NCBI GenBank assembly: GCA_030835125.1
Contig: JAUQWM010000021.1
Location: 1-64,000 of the forward strand
Length of the DNA: 64,000 nucleotides
Direction of reading: 5' to 3'
DNA from: Gemmatimonadaceae bacterium
GTDB lineage: Bacteria; Gemmatimonadota; Gemmatimonadetes; Gemmatimonadales; Gemmatimonadaceae
A program made the position numbers and the translations under genes. Under the pieces are notes generated by a model. That model worked only from the letters and a program-made list of their open reading frames with translations, did no database searches and was not told the DNA's origin. Shown here piece after piece: positions 52,683 to 62,050 of the stretch; the first letter of the stretch is position 1; every line of letters begins with the position of its first letter.

Positions 52683-54395
52683 GTGGGCATTGTATCGCGG
52701 GGAGGATTCCCGCAGTCGACATCGGAAGGACCCCGTTCGGCGAATCTGCTGGGCATCACCCTGGAGGAATACTTCCACGTTGGCGCCTTTCGTGACCTCA
52801 TTGCCCGCGGGCGCTGGTACCGGTTCGAGCCCCGGCTCGAAGTGGCCACGGACCGCGCCCTGGCCATGCTCGCCGAGTGTAACGCGCGCGCCACGTTCTT
52901 CACCCACGGCTGGATCGCGGAGCGCTATCCGGAGCTGATCCGCCGGGTCGTCCAGCAGGGTCACGAAATCGGAAATTCAGGGTACGCGCACCGCGGCCTG
53001 CGCGAACTCGCTCAGGGCGCTCTGCTGGACGAATTCGCCCGCAGCCGCGAACTCCTCGAGTCGGCCGCGGGGGTGCGAGTGCGGGGGACGCGAATCCCGG
53101 ACTGGATCGGACTCCGGCAGCTCGACATCCTCCCGAAGCTCGCCGCCGCCGGCTACGACTATGACGCGTCGCTGCGCCAGGTCGGGTGGGGTGCGGCGGT
53201 CGCGCACCCGGAGCCGTATGAGGTCGACGCTGCCGGGCGCGTGTTCCACGAGTTCCCCGTTCCCGTCACGTCCATCGCCCGGCTGACCTTTCCCATTGGC
53301 GGCGGCAATTGGTTCCGGCAATTGCCGGTTGGCCTGGTACGGCGGGCGGTGGACGCGTGGATGCGCACGCACGACGGCCCATTCTCGATGTACTTCCAGG
53401 CGTGGGAGCTCGATCCCGACCAGCCGCGCATCACGGCGGCCTCCTGGATGGCCCGGATGCGCCACTACCGGAACCTGGAGCGGATGACGGGACTCGTGCG
53501 CCGCTTCCTGTCCGGCGCGCGGTTCACCGGGTTCGGCGAGTGGCTCGGACTCCCCCAGGAACGCGTGATACCGGCCGCGGCGCGCTACGAATCGCCCACC
53601 GTCATCCGGCTCGTGCGTGACGAGGACCGGCGAAGGGTCGTGTCGGTGGTCGTCCCGTGCTACAACGAGGCGGAAACCCTGCCGTACCTGATGAACACGC
53701 TGGCCAGCGTGGAGCGCACGTACCGCGAGCGCTTCCGGCTGCACTTTGTCTTTGTCGACGATGCCAGTGCCGATGAGACCTGGTCCGTCCTCACCGGCCT
53801 GTTCGGGGCCCGGGCCGACTGCACCATCGTCAGGCATCCCGTGAACCGGGGCGTGGCGCACGCGATCCTGACCGGGATCGGCGCGGCGCGGTCCGACCTG
53901 GTCGTTTCCATCGACGCCGACTGCACATACGATCCACACGAGATGGGTCGACTCGTCGATGCCCTCGAACGTGGCGCGACCCTGGTGACGGCCTCGCCGT
54001 ACCATCCCGACGGTCATGTCATCGGCGTCCCGGCGTGGCGGCTGGCGCTGTCCCGTACCCTGTCACGGCTGTACCGCCGCGTGCTCGGCGCGCAACTGCA
54101 CACCTACACGAGCTGCTTCCGCGGGTACCATCGCGCCGCATTCACCGGGATGGTACTCCAGCATCGCGGCTTCCTGGGCGTCGCCGAGACGCTGGCAAGG
54201 GCGGTGCTCTCCGGCGCGACGGTGACCGAGGTGCCGGCGACGCTCGAGTCGCGCCTCATCGGCCGATCGAAGATGCGCGTCATCCCGGTGATCTTCGGCC
54301 ACCTGCGGCTGCTTTCCGACCTGTTGGCCTGGCGTCGCCAGGGCCTGGTCGTCGAGATGCCGACTGACAACCCGGCGGTGGTGATCCGTGCCTGA
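52683..54395 (+). CDS. degenerate polysaccharide deacetylase fused to GT2 glycosyltransferase
   Basis: A 570-residue two-domain protein; the start is GTG 52683. Residues about 20-290 follow the XrtA/PEP-CTERM-locus type of NodB deacetylase (LGITLEEYFHVGAF, ATFFTHGWIAERYPEL). However, the usual VDVED Asp is Thr26, and the metal motif normally reading HEIxxHxxxH reads GHEIGNSGYAH, with Ser99 in place of His. Residues about 315-570 form a GT2 transferase: VVSVVVPCYNEAETLPYL, FVDDASADETW, SIDADCTYDP and a YTSCFRGYH region as in polyprenyl-phosphate sugar synthases. It overlaps the next gene by 8 nt. Confidence 0.88.
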   Translation: MGIVSRGGFPQSTSEGPRSANLLGITLEEYFHVGAFRDLIARGRWYRFEPRLEVATDRALAMLAECNARATFFTHGWIAERYPELIRRVVQQGHEIGNSGYAHRGLRELAQGALLDEFARSRELLESAAGVRVRGTRIPDWIGLRQLDILPKLAAAGYDYDASLRQVGWGAAVAHPEPYEVDAAGRVFHEFPVPVTSIARLTFPIGGGNWFRQLPVGLVRRAVDAWMRTHDGPFSMYFQAWELDPDQPRITAASWMARMRHYRNLERMTGLVRRFLSGARFTGFGEWLGLPQERVIPAAARYESPTVIRLVRDEDRRRVVSVVVPCYNEAETLPYLMNTLASVERTYRERFRLHFVFVDDASADETWSVLTGLFGARADCTIVRHPVNRGVAHAILTGIGAARSDLVVSIDADCTYDPHEMGRLVDALERGATLVTASPYHPDGHVIGVPAWRLALSRTLSRLYRRVLGAQLHTYTSCFRGYHRAAFTGMVLQHRGFLGVAETLARAVLSGATVTEVPATLESRLIGRSKMRVIPVIFGHLRLLSDLLAWRRQGLVVEMPTDNPAVVIRA

Positions 54396-55719
54396 CGTCG
54401 CGGTGGTGGGTGGCGGCATGATGGGCCTGACGATGGCCCTGCGGCTCTCACAGCGCGGTCATCGCGTGCGCGTCTACGAAGGCGAGAACCGGGTCGGCGG
54501 GCTGGCCGCGGCCGGGCCGATCGGGTCGTGGACGTGGGATCGCTTCTATCATGTCATCCTGCTCTCCGACACTGCCCTCACGGGACTGCTCGCGGAGGTC
54601 GGCCTCTCTGACCGGTTGCGCTGGGGCACCACGAGGACCGGGTTCTACGTCGACGGCCGCTGGATCTCGCTTTCGACCGCACTGGAGTTCCTCCGGTTCC
54701 CGCCGCTCGGCCTGGTCGACAAGGCACGCCTGGCGGCGACCATCCTCCGGGCGTCACGCATCGATGATCCGGTTCCCCTCGAGGAAATGGGCGCGCTCGA
54801 CTGGCTTCAGCGCTGGTCGGGATCGCGAACGACCGAGCGAATCTGGACGCCGCTGATGCGCGCCAAGCTCGGGGAGAATGCGGGTGCGGCGAGCGCCGCG
54901 TTCATCTGGGCCATCATCGCGCGCATGTACGCCGCGCGGCGCACGGGACTCAAGCGCGAGATGATGGGCTACGTCGAGGGCGGCTACGAGGCGGTCCTGC
55001 CGGCCCTGCGCCGCCATGCCGAGGCCAGCGGCGTCGAGGTCGTCACTGGTGCGCGCGTCACGGACGTCATGGACGACGGATCCACGGCGTCGATCGCCAT
55101 CGAGGGATCGGGCCGTGTTTCGTTCGACGGCGTCGTCCTCACCACCGCCTGCCCAACGGTGAGCCGGCTGTGCCGCCAGCTGACGCCAGCTGAGCACGAG
55201 CGCCTGGCTCGCGTGGTCTACCAGGGCGTGGTGTGCCCGTCGTTCCTGCTCGCCAGGCCGATCTCGGACTTCTACGTCACCAACATCACCGACGCGTGGG
55301 TTCCCTTCACCGGCGTCATCGAGACGACGGCGCTCGTGGACCGGCAGGCGTTCGGCGGACACTCGCTCGTCTACCTGCCGCGATACCTCACGCAGGATGA
55401 CGCGATGTGGAGCGCGAACGACGAGCAGGTGACGATGCGCTTCTTCGACGCGCTGTGCCGAATGGTGCCCGGCCTCACGCCCGCGGACATCGTCGCGTCG
55501 CGCGTCGCGCGCGCCCGGGAGGTGCTCGCGGTCTCGACCAGGCGGTACTCGACCGAGGTCATGCCCGCGCTCGACACGTCGCTGCCACGCGTGTTCATCG
55601 CCAACTCGGCACAGATCGCGCACGGGACGCTCAACGTGAACGAGACCATTGTCCTCGCCGACCGGCAGTCGGCGGCGGTGCATGGACGGCTTGCCGCAGC
55701 CGCGACGGTGATCGCATGA
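54388..55719 (+). CDS. FAD-dependent oxidoreductase (amine-oxidase/UDP-galactopyranose-mutase-like)
   Basis: A 443-residue flavoprotein starting at GTG 54388. The dinucleotide fold is AVVGGGMMGLTMALRLSQRG with EGENRVGGLAA as second FAD contact. GWxWDRFYHVILLSD-like and YVEGGYEAVLPAL segments place it with protoporphyrinogen-oxidase-like or mutase-like enzymes found in many exopolysaccharide loci. A C-terminal FAD motif lies in FIANSAQIAHGTLNVNET. The reaction is unknown. It overlaps both neighbours, so it is in the middle of a tightly coupled operon. Confidence 0.87.
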   Translation: MPDVAVVGGGMMGLTMALRLSQRGHRVRVYEGENRVGGLAAAGPIGSWTWDRFYHVILLSDTALTGLLAEVGLSDRLRWGTTRTGFYVDGRWISLSTALEFLRFPPLGLVDKARLAATILRASRIDDPVPLEEMGALDWLQRWSGSRTTERIWTPLMRAKLGENAGAASAAFIWAIIARMYAARRTGLKREMMGYVEGGYEAVLPALRRHAEASGVEVVTGARVTDVMDDGSTASIAIEGSGRVSFDGVVLTTACPTVSRLCRQLTPAEHERLARVVYQGVVCPSFLLARPISDFYVTNITDAWVPFTGVIETTALVDRQAFGGHSLVYLPRYLTQDDAMWSANDEQVTMRFFDALCRMVPGLTPADIVASRVARAREVLAVSTRRYSTEVMPALDTSLPRVFIANSAQIAHGTLNVNETIVLADRQSAAVHGRLAAAATVIA

Positions 55720-56720
55720 CCCGGGAACGCCTGCCGGCGAGCATTTCACTCGACCTCGACAACCTGTGGTCGTACCTCAAGACGCACGGGAACGAGGAGT
55801 GGCGTACGCGCCCGACGTACCTCCCTGAATTCGCGCCGGTGATCCTCAACCTGCTCGACGACCTCGGCCTCAAAATCACGTTCTTCGTCGTGGGGCTCGA
55901 TGCCGACCGCGACGAGAACCTCGACGCGATCCGGTCACTCGCGACCGCGGGTCACGAGATCGGCAACCACTCGTACGAGCACGAACCGTGGTTGCACCGG
56001 TACTCGCCGCCGGCGATCGAGGACGAACTGGAGCGCACGGAACTGGCCATCGAGCGCGTGGCCGGTCGCAGGCCGCGGGCATTCCGGGGACCCGGCTACA
56101 GCTGGAGTCCGGCGCTGCTGAGCGCCCTCGCTCGCCGCGACTACGTCCTCGATGCGTCGACCCTTCCCACGTGGATCGGTCCGCTCGCCCGGTCCTACTA
56201 TTTTGCCAGCGCGAAGCTGACGCCGGCCCAGCGCGAGGAGCGCGCCGCCCTGTTCGGCGCGTGGGGCAACGCCAGGTGGCCGAACACGCCGTATCACTGG
56301 ACGCTCGACGGGGGCCGTCGGCTGCTCGAGATCCCGGTGACGGTGTTTCCGGGCCTTCGCACGCCCTTTCACTTCAGCTACCTGCTCTGGTTGTCGCGCT
56401 ACTCGGAGCGCGTCATGTGGACGTACCTGCACTCGGCGCTCGCCTGGTGCCGTCGCACGGGAACGGAACCGAGCATCCTCCTGCACCCGCTCGACGCGCT
56501 CGGGCCGGACGTGTCTCCTGCGCTGCGCTTCTTCCCGGGCATGGACCTGCGAACCGATCGCAAGGTCGCGCTGCTGCGTCGCGTCCTGCAGACCATCGCG
56601 GAGGGGTTCACTCCCCTGACGATGGAAGCGCATGCCGCATCCCTCGCGCTTCGCCCGCGGCTCGGCGCGCGCGCGGCCACGAGCACGGATGCACCTCGCC
56701 TCAGCCCGACGGCGGCCTGA
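55716..56720 (+). CDS. polysaccharide deacetylase (NodB domain), intact active site
   Basis: A 334-residue deacetylase, probably removing N-acetyl groups from the surface glycan. The active-site motifs are intact: SISLDLDNLWSYL (Asp pair) and GHEIGNHSYEHEP (zinc His pair), then RPRAFRGPGYSWSPALL with the catalytic Arg/Pro region. This contrasts with the broken motifs of the fused deacetylase two genes upstream. No signal peptide is present. ATG 55716 overlaps the previous stop. Confidence 0.9.
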   Translation: MTRERLPASISLDLDNLWSYLKTHGNEEWRTRPTYLPEFAPVILNLLDDLGLKITFFVVGLDADRDENLDAIRSLATAGHEIGNHSYEHEPWLHRYSPPAIEDELERTELAIERVAGRRPRAFRGPGYSWSPALLSALARRDYVLDASTLPTWIGPLARSYYFASAKLTPAQREERAALFGAWGNARWPNTPYHWTLDGGRRLLEIPVTVFPGLRTPFHFSYLLWLSRYSERVMWTYLHSALAWCRRTGTEPSILLHPLDALGPDVSPALRFFPGMDLRTDRKVALLRRVLQTIAEGFTPLTMEAHAASLALRPRLGARAATSTDAPRLSPTAA

Positions 56721-56722
56721 CG

Positions 56723-58693
56723 ATGTGCGGACTGGCCGCCGTCCTCCGCTTCGATGGCCTCGTGCCGGAACCGCGCATCGTGGAACGCATGGGCGCGGTC
56801 CTCCAGCATCGCGGCCCTGACGACGAGGGACTCTTCGCCGCGCCGGGCGTTGCGCTCGCGCACCGGCGCCTGGCGATCATCGACCTGGCCACCGGCCGCC
56901 AGCCGATGACCATCGGTCCGCACACGATCGTGTTCAACGGGGAGATCTACAACTACATCGAGCTCCGCGAGGAGCTGCGGCAGGTCGGCCACACGTTTCG
57001 CACGACGTCGGATACCGAGGTCCTCCTGCACCTGTATGCGGAGCACGGCCCGTCGTTCGTGGGGCGACTGAACGGCATGTTCGCCTTTGTGCTCCACGAT
57101 GCGGCGCGGGGCGTCGTGCTCGCCGCGCGCGACCACTTCGGCATCAAGCCGCTGTACTTCGCCGAGGCACCGGACGGGTCGCTGCTGCTGGCCTCCGAGA
57201 TCAAGGCGCTGCTGGCGTACCCCGGCTTTCGCGCGGCGCCCGATGCGCAGGGGGTCCGCGACTACATCACGTTCCAGTTCGTGCTTGGCAGCCGCACCAT
57301 GTTCGCCGGGGTGAGGAAGATCCTGCCCGCGCAGTGTGTCGAGGTGCGCCTCGACACCGGGACCCGCCGCACGTGGCAGTACTGGTCACCGGACTTCGGC
57401 ATCGATGAACGACGCACGGAACGTGACTTCGTCGACGAGACGCGCGCGCTCCTCGAGGACTCGGTGCGGATCCAGCTGCGAAGCGACGTTGCGGTTGGCG
57501 CCTATGTCTCCGGCGGCCTCGACTCGTCGATCGTGGCCGGCCTCGCGGCGCGGCATGCGTCGATCCAGGGCTTCACGGCGGTGTTCCCGGACGGCCCGGC
57601 CTATGACGAGAGTGCCTATGCCCGCGAGGTCGCCGCGTCGTCAGGCATGGTCCTCCACGAGGTCCGACCCCTGGAATCGGATTTCAGCCGGATCCTGCCG
57701 CGGCTGGTCTGGCACATGGACGAACCCGCGGCCGGGCCGGGCGTGTTCCCGCAATACGTCGTCTCGGGGCTGGCACGACAGCACGTGAAAGTCGCGTTAG
57801 GCGGGCAGGGTGGTGACGAGATCTTCGGCGGCTACGCGCGCTACCTCGTGGCGTACCTCGAGCAGGCCCTGAAGGGCGCCATCTTCGAGACGAACGTCGA
57901 AGGGAATCACATCGTCTCGCTGGCGTCGATCGTGCCCAACCTGCCCGCGCTCCGCGATTACGTGCCCATGCTGCGCCAGTTCTGGCGGAACGGCGCGTTC
58001 GACGAGATGGACCGGCGGTATTTCCGCCTGGTGGACCGCACCGGCGGGGCTCTCAGCCTCTTCAGTCCCGTGTTCCGCGAGTCGTACGATCCGGAGGCCA
58101 TCTTCCAGCGCTTCGCCGACGTGTTCAACGCGACGAACACGACGTCGTACTTCAACCGCATGACGCATTTCGACGTCACGAACAGCCTGCCGGCGCTGCT
58201 CCACGTCGAGGATCGTGTGTCGATGGCGCACTCGCTGGAGTCGCGCGTGCCCCTGCTCGATCACCGGCTGGTGGAACTCGCGGCAACCATGCCGGCCAGG
58301 CTGAAGTTCGAGGGAGGCCAGCTCAAGCACCTCCTGCGACAGGCGGCGGGAGACGTTGTCCCCGCGTCAGTGCTGGCGCGAAAGGACAAGATGGGTTTTC
58401 CGGTCCCCCTCCAGGCCTGGTTCCGCGGCGATACCCGCTCCTTCGTGCTCGACACCCTGCTGTCCGATCGCGCGCGGGAACGGGGCATCTTCGATCCGGT
58501 CGCGGTCGAGGCACAGCTGGACCTCGAACGGCCCTTCAGTCGCCAGGTGTGGGGCATGCTCAACCTCGAACTCTGGTTCCGGACGTTCATCGATGAACCC
58601 TTCGGGCCGCCCGATACGACCGTCCGGAAGCGCGATGGCACGATGGTGGCATTGAGTGGGGAACGGCAGTTACGGGCACGAATGAAAACCTGA
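56723..58693 (+). CDS. asnB: asparagine synthase, glutamine-hydrolysing
   Basis: A 656-residue AsnB-family amidotransferase. Cys2 after the initiator Met (MCGLAAVL) is the glutaminase nucleophile, and FNGEIYNYIELREEL is typical of that domain. The synthetase part has the PP-loop YVSGGLDSSIVAGLA and LGGQGGDEIFGGYARY. In surface-glycan loci such enzymes often amidate sugar carboxylates, which fits the neighbouring uronate dehydrogenase; asparagine formation remains possible. It starts 2 nt after the deacetylase gene. One leucine (VALGGQ) uses TTA within GTTAGGC. Confidence 0.92.
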   Translation: MCGLAAVLRFDGLVPEPRIVERMGAVLQHRGPDDEGLFAAPGVALAHRRLAIIDLATGRQPMTIGPHTIVFNGEIYNYIELREELRQVGHTFRTTSDTEVLLHLYAEHGPSFVGRLNGMFAFVLHDAARGVVLAARDHFGIKPLYFAEAPDGSLLLASEIKALLAYPGFRAAPDAQGVRDYITFQFVLGSRTMFAGVRKILPAQCVEVRLDTGTRRTWQYWSPDFGIDERRTERDFVDETRALLEDSVRIQLRSDVAVGAYVSGGLDSSIVAGLAARHASIQGFTAVFPDGPAYDESAYAREVAASSGMVLHEVRPLESDFSRILPRLVWHMDEPAAGPGVFPQYVVSGLARQHVKVALGGQGGDEIFGGYARYLVAYLEQALKGAIFETNVEGNHIVSLASIVPNLPALRDYVPMLRQFWRNGAFDEMDRRYFRLVDRTGGALSLFSPVFRESYDPEAIFQRFADVFNATNTTSYFNRMTHFDVTNSLPALLHVEDRVSMAHSLESRVPLLDHRLVELAATMPARLKFEGGQLKHLLRQAAGDVVPASVLARKDKMGFPVPLQAWFRGDTRSFVLDTLLSDRARERGIFDPVAVEAQLDLERPFSRQVWGMLNLELWFRTFIDEPFGPPDTTVRKRDGTMVALSGERQLRARMKT

Positions 58694-58703
58694 AGTCAAC
58701 CTC

Positions 58704-60506
58704 ATGCAGCCGAAGAAGATCGCAGTCGTGGGACCCGGGATCGTGGGCATGCCAATGGCAGCCCTTCTGGCATCCGCCATCGGAAGTGACGGATCGCCGC
58801 CACCTCGTGTGGTCGTGGTGCAACGCAACTCCCGGACGTCGGGCTGGAAGGTGGATGCCATCAACGCCGGCAAGTCACCGATCGGCGGCGTCGAACCGGA
58901 ACTCGATCGCATCGTTGCCGAGAGCGTCGCCAACGGGTCGCTGTCGGCGACCCACGATACCGAGGCCTGCCGCGATGCTGACGTCGTCCTCGTCTGCGTG
59001 CAGACGGACAAGACGGGACTCGCGCCGGAATACGGGCCCCTCATGCAGGCATTGGAAGGCGTAGCGACGGCGCTGCGAAAGCGTCCCGTCGCGACGCGGC
59101 CCGTGGTCATCATCGAATCGACGCTGGCGCCGTCGACGATGGAGAGCGTCATCCGTCCCTTCTTCGCGAGCCACGGCCTCGTCGATGGGACGGATGTCCT
59201 GCTCGCGAACAGTCCGAATCGCGTCATGCCTGGACGGCTCGTCGAGCGTGTCGCGGAGTCGGACAAGCTCGTCGCCGGACTGCATCCCGAGACCCCAGTG
59301 GTCGTGGCCTCGCTGTACCGGCGCATCGTGTCGCGCGGACGGGTGATGGTCACGAACAGCCTCACCGCCGAGATCGTGAAGACGCTGGAGAACGCGTACC
59401 GTGACGTGCGCATCGCATTCTCGGCGGAGATCGCACGGTACTGCGACCGGATCGATGTCGACTACTTCACGCTGCGCGACCAGGTGAACGACGTCCTGGC
59501 GTGGCGCGACGAAGCCTCGTTCGATGGCGGCGTCGTGCCGACCGGTGCCTTGCTGGTCCCGACCGTGGGGGTCGGTGGCCATTGCCTGCCGAAGGACGGC
59601 ATCCTGCTCTGGTGGCGCGCGCTCGAGGCCGGGCATCCTTCGCGAAACAGCCTGATCCTGGCCGCGCGGGGTGTGAACGACGCGTCGCCGGCGGCGACCG
59701 TCCGGCTGGCGCGCATGGAACTCGGGCCCACGAGTGGGCGTCGAGTGGCCGTGCTCGGCGCTGCGTACCGGTTCGACTCGGAAGACACCCGGAATTCGCC
59801 GAGCCTGGTGCTGGCGAACCTCCTGAGGGATTCCGGTGCCGACGTCGTGGTGCACGATCCCTGGGTCCACGAGCGAGATGCGAACCTGGAGCGCCTCGGG
59901 CTGACCTCTCGCTTCACGCGGGACATCGACACCGCGCTTGCGGGCGCGTCCGTCGTCTTCCTCGCGACGGCCCACCGGGCCTACCGGGACCTGCTGCCAC
60001 TGCTGCGCAACGGCTCCTCGACGCTCGAGGGTGTGATCGACGCCTGCAACCTGTTCCATGCGTCCGATTTTGGGGGCCGCGTGCGGTATGCCGGCATCGG
60101 CCGAGGGCGGCAGGCGCCGGACAGTTACCTGGTCCGCGCCGTGGCTTCCATGTACCGAGCGGTGGCGCGCGGCGTCGCCAACGAAGTCGAATCGCTCGTG
60201 CGGTTCCTGAACATCAGGTACGCGAGCAGTCTCTTCGCTCGCGTGGACTTCGACGAGGTTCGCCGCCTGGCCGCTACCTGCTCCACGGGATGCGATATCG
60301 ACCGGGCCGGTCCGGTCGAGCCGGTCGAGTCGCACGCCGGGTTCGTGAGTGGCCTGGCCCAGTTGGCAGTGGATGCCGGCGTCACCCACGCCCCGAATTC
60401 CTCGCGCGCCCCCGCCGAACCGGTGCCCCCTGGCATCTGGTTCGGCAACGAGGAAGCCGTGGTGGCGGACCGGGACACTCCCTGGCCGCTGACACCGCTC
60501 CAGTAA
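58704..60506 (+). CDS. nucleotide-sugar dehydrogenase (WecC-like) with C-terminal extension
   Basis: A 600-residue UDP-sugar 6-dehydrogenase. It has the NAD fold IAVVGPGIVGMPMAALLA, STLAPSTMESVI, the central helix region NSLTAEIVKTLENAYRDV and the catalytic Cys294 in VGVGGHCLPKDG. The similarity is closer to UDP-ManNAc dehydrogenases than to UDP-glucose dehydrogenase, which suits the WecB-like gene of the operon. Typical members have about 430 residues; here about 150 extra residues follow (ASMYRAVARGVANEVESLV...), without a recognised domain. Last gene of the glycan operon. Confidence 0.88.
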   Translation: MQPKKIAVVGPGIVGMPMAALLASAIGSDGSPPPRVVVVQRNSRTSGWKVDAINAGKSPIGGVEPELDRIVAESVANGSLSATHDTEACRDADVVLVCVQTDKTGLAPEYGPLMQALEGVATALRKRPVATRPVVIIESTLAPSTMESVIRPFFASHGLVDGTDVLLANSPNRVMPGRLVERVAESDKLVAGLHPETPVVVASLYRRIVSRGRVMVTNSLTAEIVKTLENAYRDVRIAFSAEIARYCDRIDVDYFTLRDQVNDVLAWRDEASFDGGVVPTGALLVPTVGVGGHCLPKDGILLWWRALEAGHPSRNSLILAARGVNDASPAATVRLARMELGPTSGRRVAVLGAAYRFDSEDTRNSPSLVLANLLRDSGADVVVHDPWVHERDANLERLGLTSRFTRDIDTALAGASVVFLATAHRAYRDLLPLLRNGSSTLEGVIDACNLFHASDFGGRVRYAGIGRGRQAPDSYLVRAVASMYRAVARGVANEVESLVRFLNIRYASSLFARVDFDEVRRLAATCSTGCDIDRAGPVEPVESHAGFVSGLAQLAVDAGVTHAPNSSRAPAEPVPPGIWFGNEEAVVADRDTPWPLTPLQ

Positions 60507-60682
60507 CGCCGGCGGGAGTGTTGCTTGCTGAATGACCCATGCCGCCGGAAGTCACTGCGGCAGGGGATGGGTGCTGGTGTCCAGCGTCCGCCGGCGCCAA
60601 GTTGACGCTGTAGCCGGTTGAGTCACCGGGTCCGCGGACATCTCGCGCTGCGCCCGGAAACCAGACACCAGCACCGCGTCCC
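60507..60682. promoter_or_regulatory. leader with 12-bp inverted repeat before the LanC-like gene
   Basis: GGTGCTGGTGTC at 60570-60581 and GACACCAGCACC at 60664-60675 are perfect inverted copies 82 nt apart; the right copy ends 7 nt before ATG 60683. In RNA they could close a long leader stem next to the ribosome site. A TTGACG at about 60602 may be a -35 element, but no -10 is obvious. Confidence 0.45.
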
Positions 60683-62050
60683 ATGGCGCCAGACCGTCGC
60701 ACGCTCGTCCGCCAGGGCATTGTCGCCTCGGCGTCACTCCTGCTCACGCCATCGTCGCTGTGGGCAGACCTGCGCGCGCGCGGCTGGAGCAGGCTCGCGG
60801 AACGGCCGTGGCTGGCCGCGGCGCTGAAGGCGGGGCAGTGGCTCGAGTCAACCGCGCAGGTCAGCGCGACCGGCATCTCGTGGGCCGCCGATCCCGCCAG
60901 TCCGAAGGCCGTTTCGACCGACCTGTATACCGGGATGGCCGGCGTCGTGCTGTTCTACCTCGAGCTGCATAACGCCACGGGGGACGCGGCGGCGCTCCGG
61001 ATGGCACGCGGCGGCGCGGACTTCCTGCTGGCGTCCGTGCCTGACGAGCCGGGGTCCGCCCCGATGGGCCTCTACGCTGGCCTCGCGGGCACCGCCACCG
61101 TGCTTTCGCTGGCGCATCGCGTGACGAAGGACGAGCGATACCAGCGCGGCGTCCAGCGAATCCTCTCGCACCTGGAGCGGTCGGCGCGGCCGGTCGGCAG
61201 CGGCATCGAGTGGAACGAGAGCACCGACATCATCTCGGGAAGCGCGGGCATCGGGCTGGCGCTGCTCGGGCTGGAGGGCCATTCACGGGAAGTTGACGCC
61301 AGGAAACTCGCCGCCGCCGCCGGCGCACGACTCATCGAGCGCGGGCAGCAGGCGGAGGATGGCCTGACGTGGCTCATCCAGCCGTCGATGCCGCGCAACT
61401 ACCCGAACTTCTCGCACGGCACGGCCGGTGTCTCGTATTTCCTGGCCACGCTTTCGCGGGCCACGTCGCGCCCAGAGTACCTCGACGCAGCGCTCGCCGG
61501 CGAGCGCTGGCTTCGGGCGCGCATGACGACGACGGTCGGCGGTGGACGGATGATCTACCACAGTGCGCCAGGCAACGAGCAGGTCTACTACCTGAGCTGG
61601 TGCCATGGTCCGGCCGGTACGGCCCGCCTGTATCGACGCCTCGCCGTGGCGACGGGCGATCCGTCGCACGAGGTGCGCGTCGGGCAACTCGCCCGTGCCA
61701 TCCGGGACATGAAGGTGCCCGGGCGCTCGCCGGGCTTCTGGAACAACGTCAGCCAGTGCTGCGGGAACTGCGGCGTGTCCGAGTTCTTCGTGGCCCTGCA
61801 TCGCCACACGCGCGATGCTGCCGACCTCGCGTACGCGGAGGAGGTGGCCCACGACACCCTGGCCCGCGCCACGGCGGACGGCAGTGGCTTCAAGTGGGTG
61901 CAGGCCGAGCACCGGGTGCGCCCGGAACTGCTGGTGGCACAAACGGGACTGATGCAGGGTGCGTCGGGGATCGGGCTGGCGCTGCTGCACCTCGACGGAG
62001 CCCGGGAAGGAAGGGCGCCCCTCGTGCGCCTGCCGGACGATCCGTTCTGA
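60683..62050 (+). CDS. LanC-like protein with twin-arginine signal
   Basis: A 455-residue alpha/alpha-barrel protein related to lanthionine cyclases. The N-terminus MAPDRRTLVRQGIVASASLL looks like a Tat signal, ending near SSLWA. The repeating G-x-x-G helices are visible (DLYTGMAGVVLFYLEL, GLYAGLAGTATVL, FSHGTAGVSYFLA, LMQGASGIGLALL). Zinc ligands are Cys307 in SWCHGPAG and Cys359-Cys360 in QCCGNCG, where classical LanC has Cys-His-Gly. A Cys3 zinc site is known from ProcM-type LanM enzymes. No lanthipeptide precursor or dehydratase is seen nearby, so the role may be unrelated to lanthipeptides. Confidence 0.85.
   Translation: MAPDRRTLVRQGIVASASLLLTPSSLWADLRARGWSRLAERPWLAAALKAGQWLESTAQVSATGISWAADPASPKAVSTDLYTGMAGVVLFYLELHNATGDAAALRMARGGADFLLASVPDEPGSAPMGLYAGLAGTATVLSLAHRVTKDERYQRGVQRILSHLERSARPVGSGIEWNESTDIISGSAGIGLALLGLEGHSREVDARKLAAAAGARLIERGQQAEDGLTWLIQPSMPRNYPNFSHGTAGVSYFLATLSRATSRPEYLDAALAGERWLRARMTTTVGGGRMIYHSAPGNEQVYYLSWCHGPAGTARLYRRLAVATGDPSHEVRVGQLARAIRDMKVPGRSPGFWNNVSQCCGNCGVSEFFVALHRHTRDAADLAYAEEVAHDTLARATADGSGFKWVQAEHRVRPELLVAQTGLMQGASGIGLALLHLDGAREGRAPLVRLPDDPF

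Noticed and set aside
60683-62050. Lanthipeptide biosynthetic cluster
   Set aside because: Only the LanC-like gene is present; no dehydratase, precursor, protease or exporter is seen in the window.
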